Part shown: positions 36,910-44,976 of the stretch, piece after piece
Layout: every line of letters starts with the position of its first letter
Position numbering within the stretch: position 1 is the stretch's first letter
Source of the DNA: Brucepastera parasyntrophica
Lineage (GTDB): Bacteria; Spirochaetota; Spirochaetia; Treponematales; Treponemataceae
Length of the DNA: 64,000 bases
Assembly (NCBI RefSeq): GCF_022376835.1
Contig: NZ_CP084606.1
Location: 2,350,501 to 2,414,500 of the forward strand
Reading direction: 5' to 3'
Position numbers and translations under genes: made by a program
The notes under the pieces: model-generated
The model's input: the letters and a program-made list of their open reading frames with translations, nothing else
What the model was told of the DNA's origin: nothing
Databases searched by the model: none

Positions 36910-37056
36910 CTGTCCTTCTCTCATCCAGACTTTACTGTCGGTTATGGAATTACGCCATATCTGCAGGTATATTTACCGGACATTTTTAATCCTGTCATTC
37001 ATATACCGCTCGCGGACTTTAACCGCCGGTAGGGAATTACACCCTGCCCCGAAGTA
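36910..37056 (-). promoter_or_regulatory. FMN riboswitch (RFN element)
   Basis: Read on the minus strand it has the RFN landmarks in order: TTCGGGGCAGGGTG followed by AATTCCC, then ACCGGCGGT (37022-37030), AGTCCGCGAGCGG, a variable arm, then ACCGACAGT, AAGTCTGGATGAGAGAAGG (36914-36932). It sits about 80 bases before the rfuA start codon. When FMN is plentiful it would reduce riboflavin uptake. A short T-rich stretch (CTCTTTTTTC) follows the aptamer, in the place of an attenuator; the platform fold was not resolved. Confidence 0.93.
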
Positions 37057-37228
37057 CAAGATAAATGTACTACCGTCATTGATTTCAGTCAATAGACAAG
37101 GCTGTTTTCCGTACGGAAAATAAGCCCGCCGGTACGACAGTCCCTTCTGTTAATTTTTCTGAAAAAGTGACTCCGGTAATGAGAAAGATAATTCAGCGTG
37201 TGTATGGTTTCTGAAAATCAGGTGTATG

Positions 37229-37263
37229 CGATACGATAGCTCATCGTATCAGCTATCGTATCG
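37229..37263. repeat. 13-bp inverted repeat hairpin
   Basis: CGATACGATAGCT, 9-base loop, AGCTATCGTATCG, perfect. It sits 10 bp past the stop of the last gene of the T2SS operon. No T-tract follows, so it is not a classical terminator, though it could mark the 3' end of the operon mRNA. Confidence 0.6.
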
Positions 37264-37273
37264 GGAATAGCTG

Positions 37274-37954
37274 TCAGCCTTTGTCAGGCACCTTTAGCTC
37301 TGCCAGTCTCGCGTATACATCGGCGTCATACTGGATTACCAGAAATTTTTCAAGATAAACAGCGGCCTGCGCCGGTTCATTCTTGTGGTACTGATAGATA
37401 TCCGCAATGAAAAGAAACAGGTACGCCATGTTTTTTTCCTGGTCCGCCAGGTCAAGAAGCGTGACAAGGGCGTCATCGTACTGTTCCCGCTGATAGGCAA
37501 GCACCGCGCCCAGATAGCGTATGGACAGCATGTCGCCTGACGCCAGTTCCGCCCGTTTCAAGAAGGTTTCCGTTTTATACCATTCTTTTGTCTGAATGCT
37601 CCGCTCGGCCTCGGCTATAAGCTGGTCAGAAGAAAACATATTTATATAGATGATTGTATCATCATCGGTATATACGATATTGTCGAGTCTGATATTTTCA
37701 TAATTCTGTTTCAGTACCATTATCTGGTAGGCGGTACCCGGTTTAACGCCCTCAATAAAAAAATGACCGTGAATATCACTTGATGCGCTGTATTCACCGT
37801 CCAGGTATATATCGGCATTATTTACCGGTTTGTTCTCCCTGTCATAAATCATTCCCGCAAGGGTGGGGACCAGCTTCTTCTGCCGGGAATTGGTCGCGCA
37901 GGAGAAAGAAAAGAAAGCGGTAACAAACAGTATGCATATGAATACTCTTTTCAT
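37274..37954 (-). CDS. Lipoprotein with carboxypeptidase-regulatory-like and TPR-like parts
   Basis: A 226-residue lipoprotein. Signal peptide with lipobox FSFSC (about Cys-19). Residues 30-110 form a carboxypeptidase-regulatory-like (transthyretin-type) beta domain: LAGMIYDRENKPVNNADIYLDGEYSASSDIHGHFFIEGVKPGTAYQIMV. The C-terminal 110 residues are helical with TPR-like pairing (EWYKTETFLKRAELASG, YLGAVLAYQREQYDDALVTLLDLADQEKNMAYLFLFIADIYQYHKNEPAQAAVYLEKFL). Last gene of the T2SS operon, 5 bp after the GspC-like gene. It may be a pilotin-like or scaffold lipoprotein for the secretin; this is inference from position. Confidence 0.75.
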   Translation of the reverse strand: MKRVFICILFVTAFFSFSCATNSRQKKLVPTLAGMIYDRENKPVNNADIYLDGEYSASSDIHGHFFIEGVKPGTAYQIMVLKQNYENIRLDNIVYTDDDTIIYINMFSSDQLIAEAERSIQTKEWYKTETFLKRAELASGDMLSIRYLGAVLAYQREQYDDALVTLLDLADQEKNMAYLFLFIADIYQYHKNEPAQAAVYLEKFLVIQYDADVYARLAELKVPDKG

Positions 37955-37959
37955 AAAAC

Positions 37960-38451
37960 TTATTCCTTTTTAATACTATATAATGTGCCGCTGATATTGA
38001 CAATGTAGGCGTCAGGCGAATGCCGGATAATTCTGGTTTCGTTTTCGTCGGTCCCGTCAAGTCTGACCTTATACAGTCTTCCGTTCTGGCCGTCTTTCAA
38101 ATACAGACGTTCGGTCGCGTTTTCGTCCCGTATAATGCCGAGGAGCTTGATTCTGTTTCCGCCCGGAATAATTTTTTCCTCGGGTTCTGCGGCAGCCGGC
38201 TCGGGCGCGGAAGTCTCTTCCGGTACTGCCGGCTGCGGAATCCTGAAAGACCAGGCAAGCGTTTCCGGACTGTATGTTTTTTTTCCGGCATTGAAAGTCC
38301 CTTCCTGGGAAAATTCTTCAGCGATAACGGTCCTGGCAGAAGGGCTGTCAGCAGGTTTTTCCGGCAGCCGGAATACTCCGCCGAGTATCACCGGGATCAG
38401 TACGGCTGCGGCGCATAACAGGATTTCCGGCACAATCAGTTTATTTCGCAT
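37960..38451 (-). CDS. GspC-like component of the type II secretion system
   Basis: A 163-residue protein: one N-terminal membrane helix (about residues 7-24), a Pro/Ala/Glu-rich linker (QPAVPEETSAPEPAAAEPEEK), then a C-terminal homology region (IKLLGIIRDENATERLYLKDGQNGRLYKVRLDGT) like the HR domain of GspC/PilP. In T2SS this domain links the inner-membrane platform to the N0 domain of the secretin. It overlaps the upstream gene by 11 bp. The usual PDZ domain of GspC is missing. Call rests on layout and position rather than strong similarity. Confidence 0.7.
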   Translation of the reverse strand: MRNKLIVPEILLCAAAVLIPVILGGVFRLPEKPADSPSARTVIAEEFSQEGTFNAGKKTYSPETLAWSFRIPQPAVPEETSAPEPAAAEPEEKIIPGGNRIKLLGIIRDENATERLYLKDGQNGRLYKVRLDGTDENETRIIRHSPDAYIVNISGTLYSIKKE

Positions 38452-38935
38452 TGCTTATTCTCATATTTATATCTGTAGTTGATGAATCCCTTGATGGTCT
38501 GATACTCAGATAGGTTATATATAACTGTTCCGCCTCGGACTCATCCCTGAGAAATCTGAAAAATAAAACAGGACTGCAGCGGAGAATAAATTCCACCGAT
38601 TCATCGGGATGTTTCCCGCTGATCTGAAACCGTTCAGCCTGTATTCCGTGTTTTGTCAGGGACGCGCGGACCGCAGCTGTTATATCCGTGATATTCTGCG
38701 GCCTGCCTGTGTTGCCCGCCGGCTGGGTGTTCCTGAGAACCTCCAGCCTGTTTTCAAGAACGGCAATATGCTGTTCGTCAGCCTGAGGCATTTTTTCAAG
38801 CAGGTCCGAATATTGAACAATGGAGTCCCTCGCCCGGATCAGTTTTTCCGATTCTGAAATAAACAGGAACGCAAAGAGAACAATAATACACAGCCAGATA
38901 AAAACAGTCGTCAATCTCTTTTCATTTTTTGTCAT
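38441..38935 (-). CDS. GspM/PilO-like inner-membrane platform protein
   Basis: A 164-residue protein with one N-terminal transmembrane helix (residues about 9-27, TVFIWLCIIVLFAFLFIS), a coiled-coil segment (SEKLIRARDSIVQYSDLLEKM) and a ferredoxin-like periplasmic domain (VRASLTKHGIQAERFQISGKHPDESVEFILRCSPVLFFRFLRDE). This is the layout of GspM and PilO, which pair with GspL and PilN. It overlaps both neighbours (14 bp with the GspL-like gene). No strong motif exists for this family; position in the operon carries the call. Confidence 0.72.
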   Translation of the reverse strand: MTKNEKRLTTVFIWLCIIVLFAFLFISESEKLIRARDSIVQYSDLLEKMPQADEQHIAVLENRLEVLRNTQPAGNTGRPQNITDITAAVRASLTKHGIQAERFQISGKHPDESVEFILRCSPVLFFRFLRDESEAEQLYITYLSIRPSRDSSTTDINMRISNAK

Positions 38936-40070
38936 AGCTGATACTTCCTGAAATAGAGAACTGTTCTCCCCTGATTTTTGAAGGGGACGCCTGATGCAGG
39001 GTGATATTTGAAAACGCGGAAGATTCCCTCAGCAGCTGCAGCACTTTCAGCGAATCCGCGCCTTCAGCTTCGATATTAAAGCTGTTTTCCCGTATAACCA
39101 GAGACTTGACCCACGCCCCCGAAAGAGCGCCGTGTATTTCCGAAATTATCTCATACATATTATACGCAGGGTTTATTGAGCCGCTTCCGTTCATTTCGGC
39201 CAGTCTGTAAATTTCCTGGTCCAGCAGGTCCGCCTTCCGGTTGAGCGCCATCTTCTTTTCATAATATGCTTTTACTTCAGTTAACTGTTTTTCTGTCCGC
39301 GAGGTTAAAACCCTGAGCGTAATGTATGACGTACAGAGGACCAGAAGGATAATGACAGCGATTACCAGTTTATGGTTTATCCGATTGTTTTTTTTACGCG
39401 CGCTGAAAATTTCGGTCCTGGATAATTTCAGACTGTCCGCCATTTCTTCCAGTTTTAAATAGCTTAATGTTTCTGAAATTCCTTCCAGTTCCATTCCATA
39501 TTCCCTGCAGCGGTTCTGTTCCGCGGACCGTGAAATAAGCTGTATGGACAGAGGTTCGTTTTCGAATTCCGAACAGAAAGCGGCAAGGACCTGTGCTGTT
39601 TTTGATCCTGTAATGTATCCCGACGTGTATTTGACCAGTTCCTGGTCCCTGAACGCGGCCGCCTCGAACCAGTTTTTTGTAAGAAGAAACACAGCCTTTA
39701 CCGTTCCCGTACTTTTTTCAGCGGCCGCTGTCAGAAAGGCGAGTCCGGAAAGCAGGGGAACGTTTTTGGTTTTGTATGTTTCAAGAACCGCGCGTTCAGT
39801 AACAAAGACCGCTGTCTGTGAATCCGGGCCGCGTTTGGTTTTATTTACAGTTCTATAATCGAAAACCGTTTCCGCGGGATCGCCGGGATACAGCGTGCGC
39901 AGCTGGAAGGTAATGGCGCCCTTATAGTGTGCCTGATTAAGCTCCGGTAAATTGAGGAAATACACATGGACATCCATTGGAGAAACAAGCAGGGCGTCAT
40001 ATCCGGACATATCCGTAATAATGCCGGTACCGGATGCGTCTTTTTTTGAATCAGCAATGGCCAGTTTCAT
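38922..40070 (-). CDS. GspL/PilN-like platform protein
   Basis: A 382-residue protein. The N-terminal 220 residues form an actin-like cytoplasmic domain typical of GspL (FLNLPELNQAHYKGAITFQLRTLYPGDPAETVFDYRTV), then a transmembrane helix around residues 232-250 (LVIAVIILLVLCTSYITLRVL), a coiled-coil (EKQLTEVKAYYEKKMALNRKADLLDQEIY) and a small periplasmic ferredoxin-like domain. In T2SS this subunit anchors the GspE ATPase to the membrane. It overlaps the GspK-like gene by 4 bp. Confidence 0.78.
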   Translation of the reverse strand: MKLAIADSKKDASGTGIITDMSGYDALLVSPMDVHVYFLNLPELNQAHYKGAITFQLRTLYPGDPAETVFDYRTVNKTKRGPDSQTAVFVTERAVLETYKTKNVPLLSGLAFLTAAAEKSTGTVKAVFLLTKNWFEAAAFRDQELVKYTSGYITGSKTAQVLAAFCSEFENEPLSIQLISRSAEQNRCREYGMELEGISETLSYLKLEEMADSLKLSRTEIFSARKKNNRINHKLVIAVIILLVLCTSYITLRVLTSRTEKQLTEVKAYYEKKMALNRKADLLDQEIYRLAEMNGSGSINPAYNMYEIISEIHGALSGAWVKSLVIRENSFNIEAEGADSLKVLQLLRESSAFSNITLHQASPSKIRGEQFSISGSISYDKK

Positions 40071-41086
40071 TTTTTATTATACCTCTGTTCAACTATTTGG
40101 TATCTGATCTCACCCGACGCGTCTATGCCTTCCTGCGGGAACCGGCAAACTATAGTACTGCTTACTGTGGTTTCATTTTCGATTTTTATTTCCCAAAACC
40201 ATGTTATACAACCAATATAATAGAAAAGTCTGTTAGTTTTATCAATCCCCAGAATATTGGCCAGGGTTTCCTGGGTTATGCTCCCCTTTTCCCTCAGGGA
40301 GAGAATCTCCTGGTATCTGACATTCGGCGATGAAATATTATAATCGGGGTAGGCAATGAGTTCTTTTAAGAGAAAGGGCTCCATAAAATGAACATTCATC
40401 AGGGGCTCCGCGTTTATGACAGGAAAAAAATCGTCATAGCTGCCGGCCAGGGTTTCCCTTAACGTATTTCTGTCCACAAGCTGTTGGGTAATGAGCAGGG
40501 TCTGAATCTGGTTTCTGAATGATTCGCCGGTATATGAAGAACCGGTAAGCGACTGCGCAAGCTGGCGCGCGGCAAATTCATCTATCAGGTTTATATTGGC
40601 CCAGCCGTATGCGGAAAAATACGAAGACAGAATTTTTTCATCAAAAAAAGTCTCATATATAGTCTCCGACAAAGACAGTCCGTTTTCTTCCCTGAACTGC
40701 TGCAGGTCGTCCGCCGTTCTTCCGGGAAGAAAAAGATCATGCAGGGAGGTTTTTTCAAAAACATTCTTCCGCACAAAATTGGGATTAAGGCGGTCGGACA
40801 GGGGAATAATGGAAATGGAATAACCGTTTTCAGCCGTATCGTTCCAGGCCCACACCGGATCATCCGGGCTGTTTACTTCCGGGGTCTGATCCGTATATAA
40901 ATCTTCAAGGATTTTTTCCAGAATAAGTCCGATTTCACTTTCCCTGCTGCTGCTCTGGCGGTAACGGTTTTCCATTTTTATAACAGAAGAAATAAAAAAG
41001 CCCGCGCCTGCCGCGACCGCGGAAAGGAAAAAAAGGATAATGAGAAAGCTGACCGCCGCCGCGCCGGTTTCAGAATCCTGTTTCAT
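40067..41086 (-). CDS. gspK: GspK-like minor pseudopilin
   Basis: A 339-residue protein whose start resembles a pseudopilin with a weak leader: ETGAAAVSFLIILFFLSAVAAGAGFFISSVIKMENRYRQSS. The body is large, as in GspK, and contains DRLNPNFVRKN and YGWANINLIDEFAARQLAQSLTG, the helix-rich insertion that caps the pseudopilus tip (the NxN region of GspK). The leader lacks the usual Glu at +5, as GspK proteins often do. Translationally coupled to its neighbours by 4-bp overlaps. Confidence 0.8.
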   Translation of the reverse strand: MKQDSETGAAAVSFLIILFFLSAVAAGAGFFISSVIKMENRYRQSSSRESEIGLILEKILEDLYTDQTPEVNSPDDPVWAWNDTAENGYSISIIPLSDRLNPNFVRKNVFEKTSLHDLFLPGRTADDLQQFREENGLSLSETIYETFFDEKILSSYFSAYGWANINLIDEFAARQLAQSLTGSSYTGESFRNQIQTLLITQQLVDRNTLRETLAGSYDDFFPVINAEPLMNVHFMEPFLLKELIAYPDYNISSPNVRYQEILSLREKGSITQETLANILGIDKTNRLFYYIGCITWFWEIKIENETTVSSTIVCRFPQEGIDASGEIRYQIVEQRYNKK

Positions 41087-41592
41087 GCTGTTTTTCCTGC
41101 GATCGGTATGGACGCGAAGGGACTGACGGTTCTGTATTCTTTTCCCTTCAGCATATAGATTATTTCGAGCCCTGCCGGGGCTCCGTTTTTATTTTCCAGA
41201 ATGCGTATTTCAATATTTTCAATTCCGGTCAGGAGCGCAAGTTTTGCCGTTTCTCCATTGAATTCAGTCTCAGCATATACCGTATTATTCTCGGTAAAGA
41301 AACGGAGGTAAGCGTTTTTGTCTCCCTGGTACCACGGAATGCTTGCGGAGGATCCGGAAGACTCGAACGTTATGTTCCGTTCCCAGTAAGGAATGCGGAT
41401 TTCCGCTGTCCGTTCGCGGATATATTCATCAGCTTTAAGCAGCGACAGCGCGAGGCGGGCGTTTTCGCGGGCTCTCGTTACCGAATCGGAAATTGAAGCA
41501 ATTCCCCATAATAAGGACAATCCTATTATGCTTATTATGGCGATTGCCACGAGGACTTCCATAAAGGTAAAACCCTCTTCATTCTTATTCAT
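41083..41592 (-). CDS. Minor pseudopilin, GspJ-like
   Basis: A 169-residue prepilin: MNKNEEGFTFMEVLVAIAIISIIGLSLLWG has a type IV leader with cleavage after Gly-7, Phe at +1 and Glu at +5. The globular part is a mixed beta fold without cysteines (TVYAETEFNGETAKLALLTGIENIEIRILENKNGAPAGLEIIYMLKGKEYRTVSPF), which matches GspJ in size. GspI or GspH are less likely. It overlaps the next gene by 4 bp and the previous by 8 bp. Confidence 0.78.
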   Translation of the reverse strand: MNKNEEGFTFMEVLVAIAIISIIGLSLLWGIASISDSVTRARENARLALSLLKADEYIRERTAEIRIPYWERNITFESSGSSASIPWYQGDKNAYLRFFTENNTVYAETEFNGETAKLALLTGIENIEIRILENKNGAPAGLEIIYMLKGKEYRTVSPFASIPIAGKTA

Positions 41593-41797
41593 CGTAAGCG
41601 CTTATCCTTTTTTCCGCCCTCGTGTTATTTTCGAGAATAATGGCTTCCGCATTTTCCATGCTCCGTACGGAGAGTTTTGTTACGGAAGAGATGGAGGAAA
41701 AAACCACGATTGCCGTGAGTCCTGTTATGAATATAAGCAGGATCGCGTCAAGCAAAACATAGCCGTCATTATTCCCACGAGCCGATGTCCGCATCAT
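41585..41797 (-). CDS. Short prepilin-like protein, GspI-like
   Basis: About 70 residues starting MMRTSARGNNDGYVLLDAILLIFITGLTAIVVFSS, read from 41797 (GGAGGAACGGG upstream) and overlapping the gspG gene 3' end by 29 bp. The leader could be cut after Gly-12 with Tyr at +1 and Asp at +5 instead of Glu. The length is short for GspI (about 120), so it may be a reduced subunit. Its position between gspG and the GspJ-like gene is the usual place of gspI or gspH. Confidence 0.65.
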   Translation of the reverse strand: MMRTSARGNNDGYVLLDAILLIFITGLTAIVVFSSISSVTKLSVRSMENAEAIILENNTRAEKRISAYDE

Positions 41798-42238
41798 TTC
41801 CCGTTCCTCCTTCCCTGCCGTCGGCACCCAGGGACCGGATACTGAACGGCAGCCCGTTAGTCCCGGGAACCGTATATACATAGTCATTTCCCCAGGGGTC
41901 TTTGGGAACCGGTTTGTTTATATAGGGTCCGTTCCAGAATTGGGGGACAGGTTCATTATTCGGTTTTTCCCATAAAGACCGGAGTCCCTGGTCCTGGGAC
42001 GGGTAAAAGCCGCAGTCAAGATAATAGGCGTCGAGGGCCATGGAGAATGTTTCGATCTGGCTCCGTACCGAAGCTGTTTTTGCCTTATCAAGATACCGTA
42101 CCGTCATGAGACCGACGGAGGACGTTAACAGCAGGACAATGCCGATTACAATGATCGTTTCAATAACGGTCCAGCCCCCTTCCGGGTCGGTGTAATGCTT
42201 TTTACCGGAGGCCGCGATTTTCTTTTTGCTTTATCCAT
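41769..42238 (-). CDS. gspG: Major pseudopilin GspG, apparent frameshift
   Basis: The major pseudopilin of T2SS. ATG 42238 begins MDKAKRKSRPPVKSITPT, a basic leader. At the C5 run (42175-42179, plus strand) adding one base joins TRKGGWTVIETIIVIGIVLLL, giving the correct Gly/Gly cleavage site with Glu at +5 and the hydrophobic N-helix, then MTVRYLDKAKTASVRSQIETFSMALDAYYLDCGFYPSQDQGLRSLWEKP and PKDPWGNDYVYTVPG, the classic GspG pattern (the calcium-binding C-terminal loop GREGGTGNDADIGSWE is present). Restored length is 156 residues. The uncorrected frame would lose the leader entirely. Confidence 0.94.
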
Positions 42239-42280
42239 AACCACCTTCTTTCCTAAAATATATTGCGCCTTTCGGCAGCC

Positions 42281-43480
42281 TTATAATAATGACCCGTACA
42301 TTGAAAAAATGGGAACAATTATTCCTATAATAAGAGTGACTAAAAGCACGCCTATTATTACAATCATTCCCGGTTCCACCAATGCGAGAATCCTGGCTGT
42401 TTTATTTTCGATTTCATCCTGAAAGTATGAACGTATCTGTGAAAAAATTTTTTCCGTTTTTCCCGCGCGTTCTCCAATGGATATCCACTGACTCATATAT
42501 GCTGGGAACTCGGAATGTTCGGTAAAGGCCGATGAAAGGGATATTCCCTTCAGGACTTTCTTTTTAACATCAAGGAGCGCCTGCTTATATGCGGTATTTG
42601 AAACAACATCGGCCGCTTCCTGGATTGCCGCTTCCACCGATACACCTCCGGCTGAAAGCGTTTCCATTGCGAATGTAAAATTATGTGTTTCCCAGGAAGA
42701 TATAAAACCGCCGACAAAAGGTATTTTAAGGACGCGTGAATCAATGGCAAGGGCCAGTTTCGCGTTTTTTCTGCTGAGAAGTTTAAGCACCAGTACTGCC
42801 GCGCAGGCAAGCAATATAAAAATACCTATTATTGAAAATACGATCTTCATTGTTTCGATGTTGGCGTGGACCTGCTCCGCCGCGTTTCCCCCAAAGCCTG
42901 AAAAAATTATTTCCATCCTGGGGATGATAAAAAAAACCAGCCAGATAATCCCGAAAAGCGTAACGGCAAGAATAAACAGGGGATATATGAGCGAGCCGAC
43001 AATTTTGTCTTTCAGGTTTTTCTGGTTTTTGAGATATGAGCTTAATTGGGGAAAAATGCGTTCCACGGAACCGACCCTGTCTCCCACTTTAACCATGCCC
43101 CTGTAAATAGAAGGGAATACATCGGAAGACGCCTGTACGGCCTGGGCAAATGATGAACCCTTGTCAATCAGTTCCATAAGGCGCGACGCGAGCAGACTCG
43201 GCTTTGCCTTCTTGTTCATGTTCGCAAGCAGTTCAAGCGCATCCTTGAGCGACAGTCCTGAATCAACCAGCAGTTCCATCATCTCCGTAAATTCCAGAAC
43301 AGCTTTCCGGGCCTTTCTCCCTTTTTTGGAAGACTCGGGCTCGGTTGCCCGGGTTATGGAAATCAGCATAACGGGCGTTCCGGCAAAAGAGCGCACCGCT
43401 TCATTTTCGTCATCCGCGGAAATAACGCGCGTTTCCGTTTTGCCGTTTTCCAGACATACAAGGCAGCGGTAAGAGGGCAT
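42281..43480 (-). CDS. gspF: T2SS inner-membrane protein GspF
   Basis: A 399-residue platform protein with two GspF/PilC-type helical domains (residues about 65-190 and 270-390) and three hydrophobic segments, the last near the C-terminus (ALVEPGMIVIIGVLLVTLIIGIIVPIFSMYGSL). Typical sequence: FTEMMELLVDSGLSLKDALELLANM and AMETLSAGGVSVEAAIQEAADVV. Length is normal. It starts at the gspE stop codon (1-bp overlap). It is thought to turn or anchor the pseudopilus assembly ATPase. Confidence 0.95.
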   Translation of the reverse strand: MPSYRCLVCLENGKTETRVISADDENEAVRSFAGTPVMLISITRATEPESSKKGRKARKAVLEFTEMMELLVDSGLSLKDALELLANMNKKAKPSLLASRLMELIDKGSSFAQAVQASSDVFPSIYRGMVKVGDRVGSVERIFPQLSSYLKNQKNLKDKIVGSLIYPLFILAVTLFGIIWLVFFIIPRMEIIFSGFGGNAAEQVHANIETMKIVFSIIGIFILLACAAVLVLKLLSRKNAKLALAIDSRVLKIPFVGGFISSWETHNFTFAMETLSAGGVSVEAAIQEAADVVSNTAYKQALLDVKKKVLKGISLSSAFTEHSEFPAYMSQWISIGERAGKTEKIFSQIRSYFQDEIENKTARILALVEPGMIVIIGVLLVTLIIGIIVPIFSMYGSLL

Positions 43481-44976
43481 CAGTCATCACCTCCGGGAAG
43501 TGTTATTTCCCGCTCGATTTCCCTGAGCGTTGTTATACCTTCCGAGGCCTTTCTGAGTCCTTCCTGAAGGAGGGTCGTCATTCCGTTCTGCTGTACATAG
43601 GCATTGAGTGAAGATAAATTTTCCCTGCGCATGATGAGTTCTTCCAGGCCGGAATCGTTGCTGAACAGTTCCGCAATAATGGTCCGGCCTGTGTATCCGG
43701 TATTATCGCAGGCGCCGCAGCCTCCGGCAGTATACAGTTTTTTCGCTGTCATGCCGGACCGCTTGAATATATTCTGTTCGGCCTCTGAGGGTTTTACAGC
43801 TTTCGCACAATGGGGACACAGTTTGCGCACCAGACGCTGGGCCGCGACGCCCTTGAGAACCGAAGCGATAAGATACGGTTCAATTCCCATATTGATAAGA
43901 CGCGGTATGGCCGAGACACTGTCATTTGTATGAAGCGTCGACAGAACCAGATGCCCTGTCAGGGCCGCCCTGACAGCAATTTCCGCTGTTGACGTGTCGC
44001 GTATTTCACCTATCATAATTACATTGGGGTCCTGGCGCAGGACCCTCCGCAAAAGAACATCAAACCCGAGTCCGATCTGTTCGTTGATCTGGATCTGATT
44101 GACTCCCTCAACAATAAATTCGACCGGGTCTTCAATGGCAATTACTTTCAGCGTATCCGATACAATTTCACCGAGCATGGCGTTCAGCGTAGTTGTTTTT
44201 CCGCTTCCGGTCGGCCCTGTCAGCAGGATGAGGCCGTGAGGTATGCGCAGAAGTTTTCTCAGGGTTGTAAGCTGAGGACGGGAAAAACCGAGATTGTCCA
44301 GGGTTCCCGCGGCCGCCTTTTTCCCGAGGATACGGAGTACAATGGATTCTCCTCCCGCTACCGGTATGATGGAAACACGGAAGTCGACATTTTCTTCTCC
44401 GACCGATACGGTTATTCGTCCGTCCTGGGGCTGTCTGCGTTCAAGGATATTGAGATTTGCCATTATCTTTATCCGCGATGAAATGGCCGGGAACCGGTTT
44501 GAGTCAATCGTCCTGATTGTGCGCAATACTCCGTCAATGCGGTATCTGACCCTGGCTTTTTCGGTCCCCGCTTCTATATGGATATCCGAGGCTCCCGACC
44601 TGATCCCTTCGATACAGATCGAGTTGACCAGGTTGATGATAGGAGCGTCATTGGCAAGCTTGTCAAGAAGGACGCGCTCATCGGTCCCGATTGCGAGGCC
44701 TGTTTTTTCCGCTCGGTCGTCTTCACCAAGTTTCTTTCCGAGATAGGCTGAAAGCTCAACCATATTGATAGAAAGAAAAACAACTTCCTTTTTATGAAAA
44801 TTACGTATGGTGTTTTTTGTCTGGTCATCGGCTTTTTCAGTCAGGCCGATTTCGACACGGCCCTCATCTTCCCTGAGTTTTATCGCGCCCTTGGCTTCGA
44901 TAAATTCCAGCGGGTACTGGGCCGGCCCATCGGGCAGCGGATAATACCTTTCCAGCGAAACCGATGCTTCTGCCAT
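43480..44976 (-). CDS. gspE: T2SS assembly ATPase GspE
   Basis: A 498-residue hexameric ATPase that powers pseudopilus assembly. The N-terminal domain (1-100) binds the platform. The catalytic part has SGASDIHIE, Walker A GPTGSGKTT at 254-262, the Asp box (IAIEDPVEF), Walker B (VIMIGEIRD) and the His box (LSTLHTNDS). A Cys-x2-Cys plus Cys-x2-Cys zinc motif (LCPHCAK and CGACD) is present, as in GspE. Nothing is missing. Coupled by 1-bp overlaps to gspD and gspF. Confidence 0.96.
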   Translation of the reverse strand: MAEASVSLERYYPLPDGPAQYPLEFIEAKGAIKLREDEGRVEIGLTEKADDQTKNTIRNFHKKEVVFLSINMVELSAYLGKKLGEDDRAEKTGLAIGTDERVLLDKLANDAPIINLVNSICIEGIRSGASDIHIEAGTEKARVRYRIDGVLRTIRTIDSNRFPAISSRIKIMANLNILERRQPQDGRITVSVGEENVDFRVSIIPVAGGESIVLRILGKKAAAGTLDNLGFSRPQLTTLRKLLRIPHGLILLTGPTGSGKTTTLNAMLGEIVSDTLKVIAIEDPVEFIVEGVNQIQINEQIGLGFDVLLRRVLRQDPNVIMIGEIRDTSTAEIAVRAALTGHLVLSTLHTNDSVSAIPRLINMGIEPYLIASVLKGVAAQRLVRKLCPHCAKAVKPSEAEQNIFKRSGMTAKKLYTAGGCGACDNTGYTGRTIIAELFSNDSGLEELIMRRENLSSLNAYVQQNGMTTLLQEGLRKASEGITTLREIEREITLPGGDD

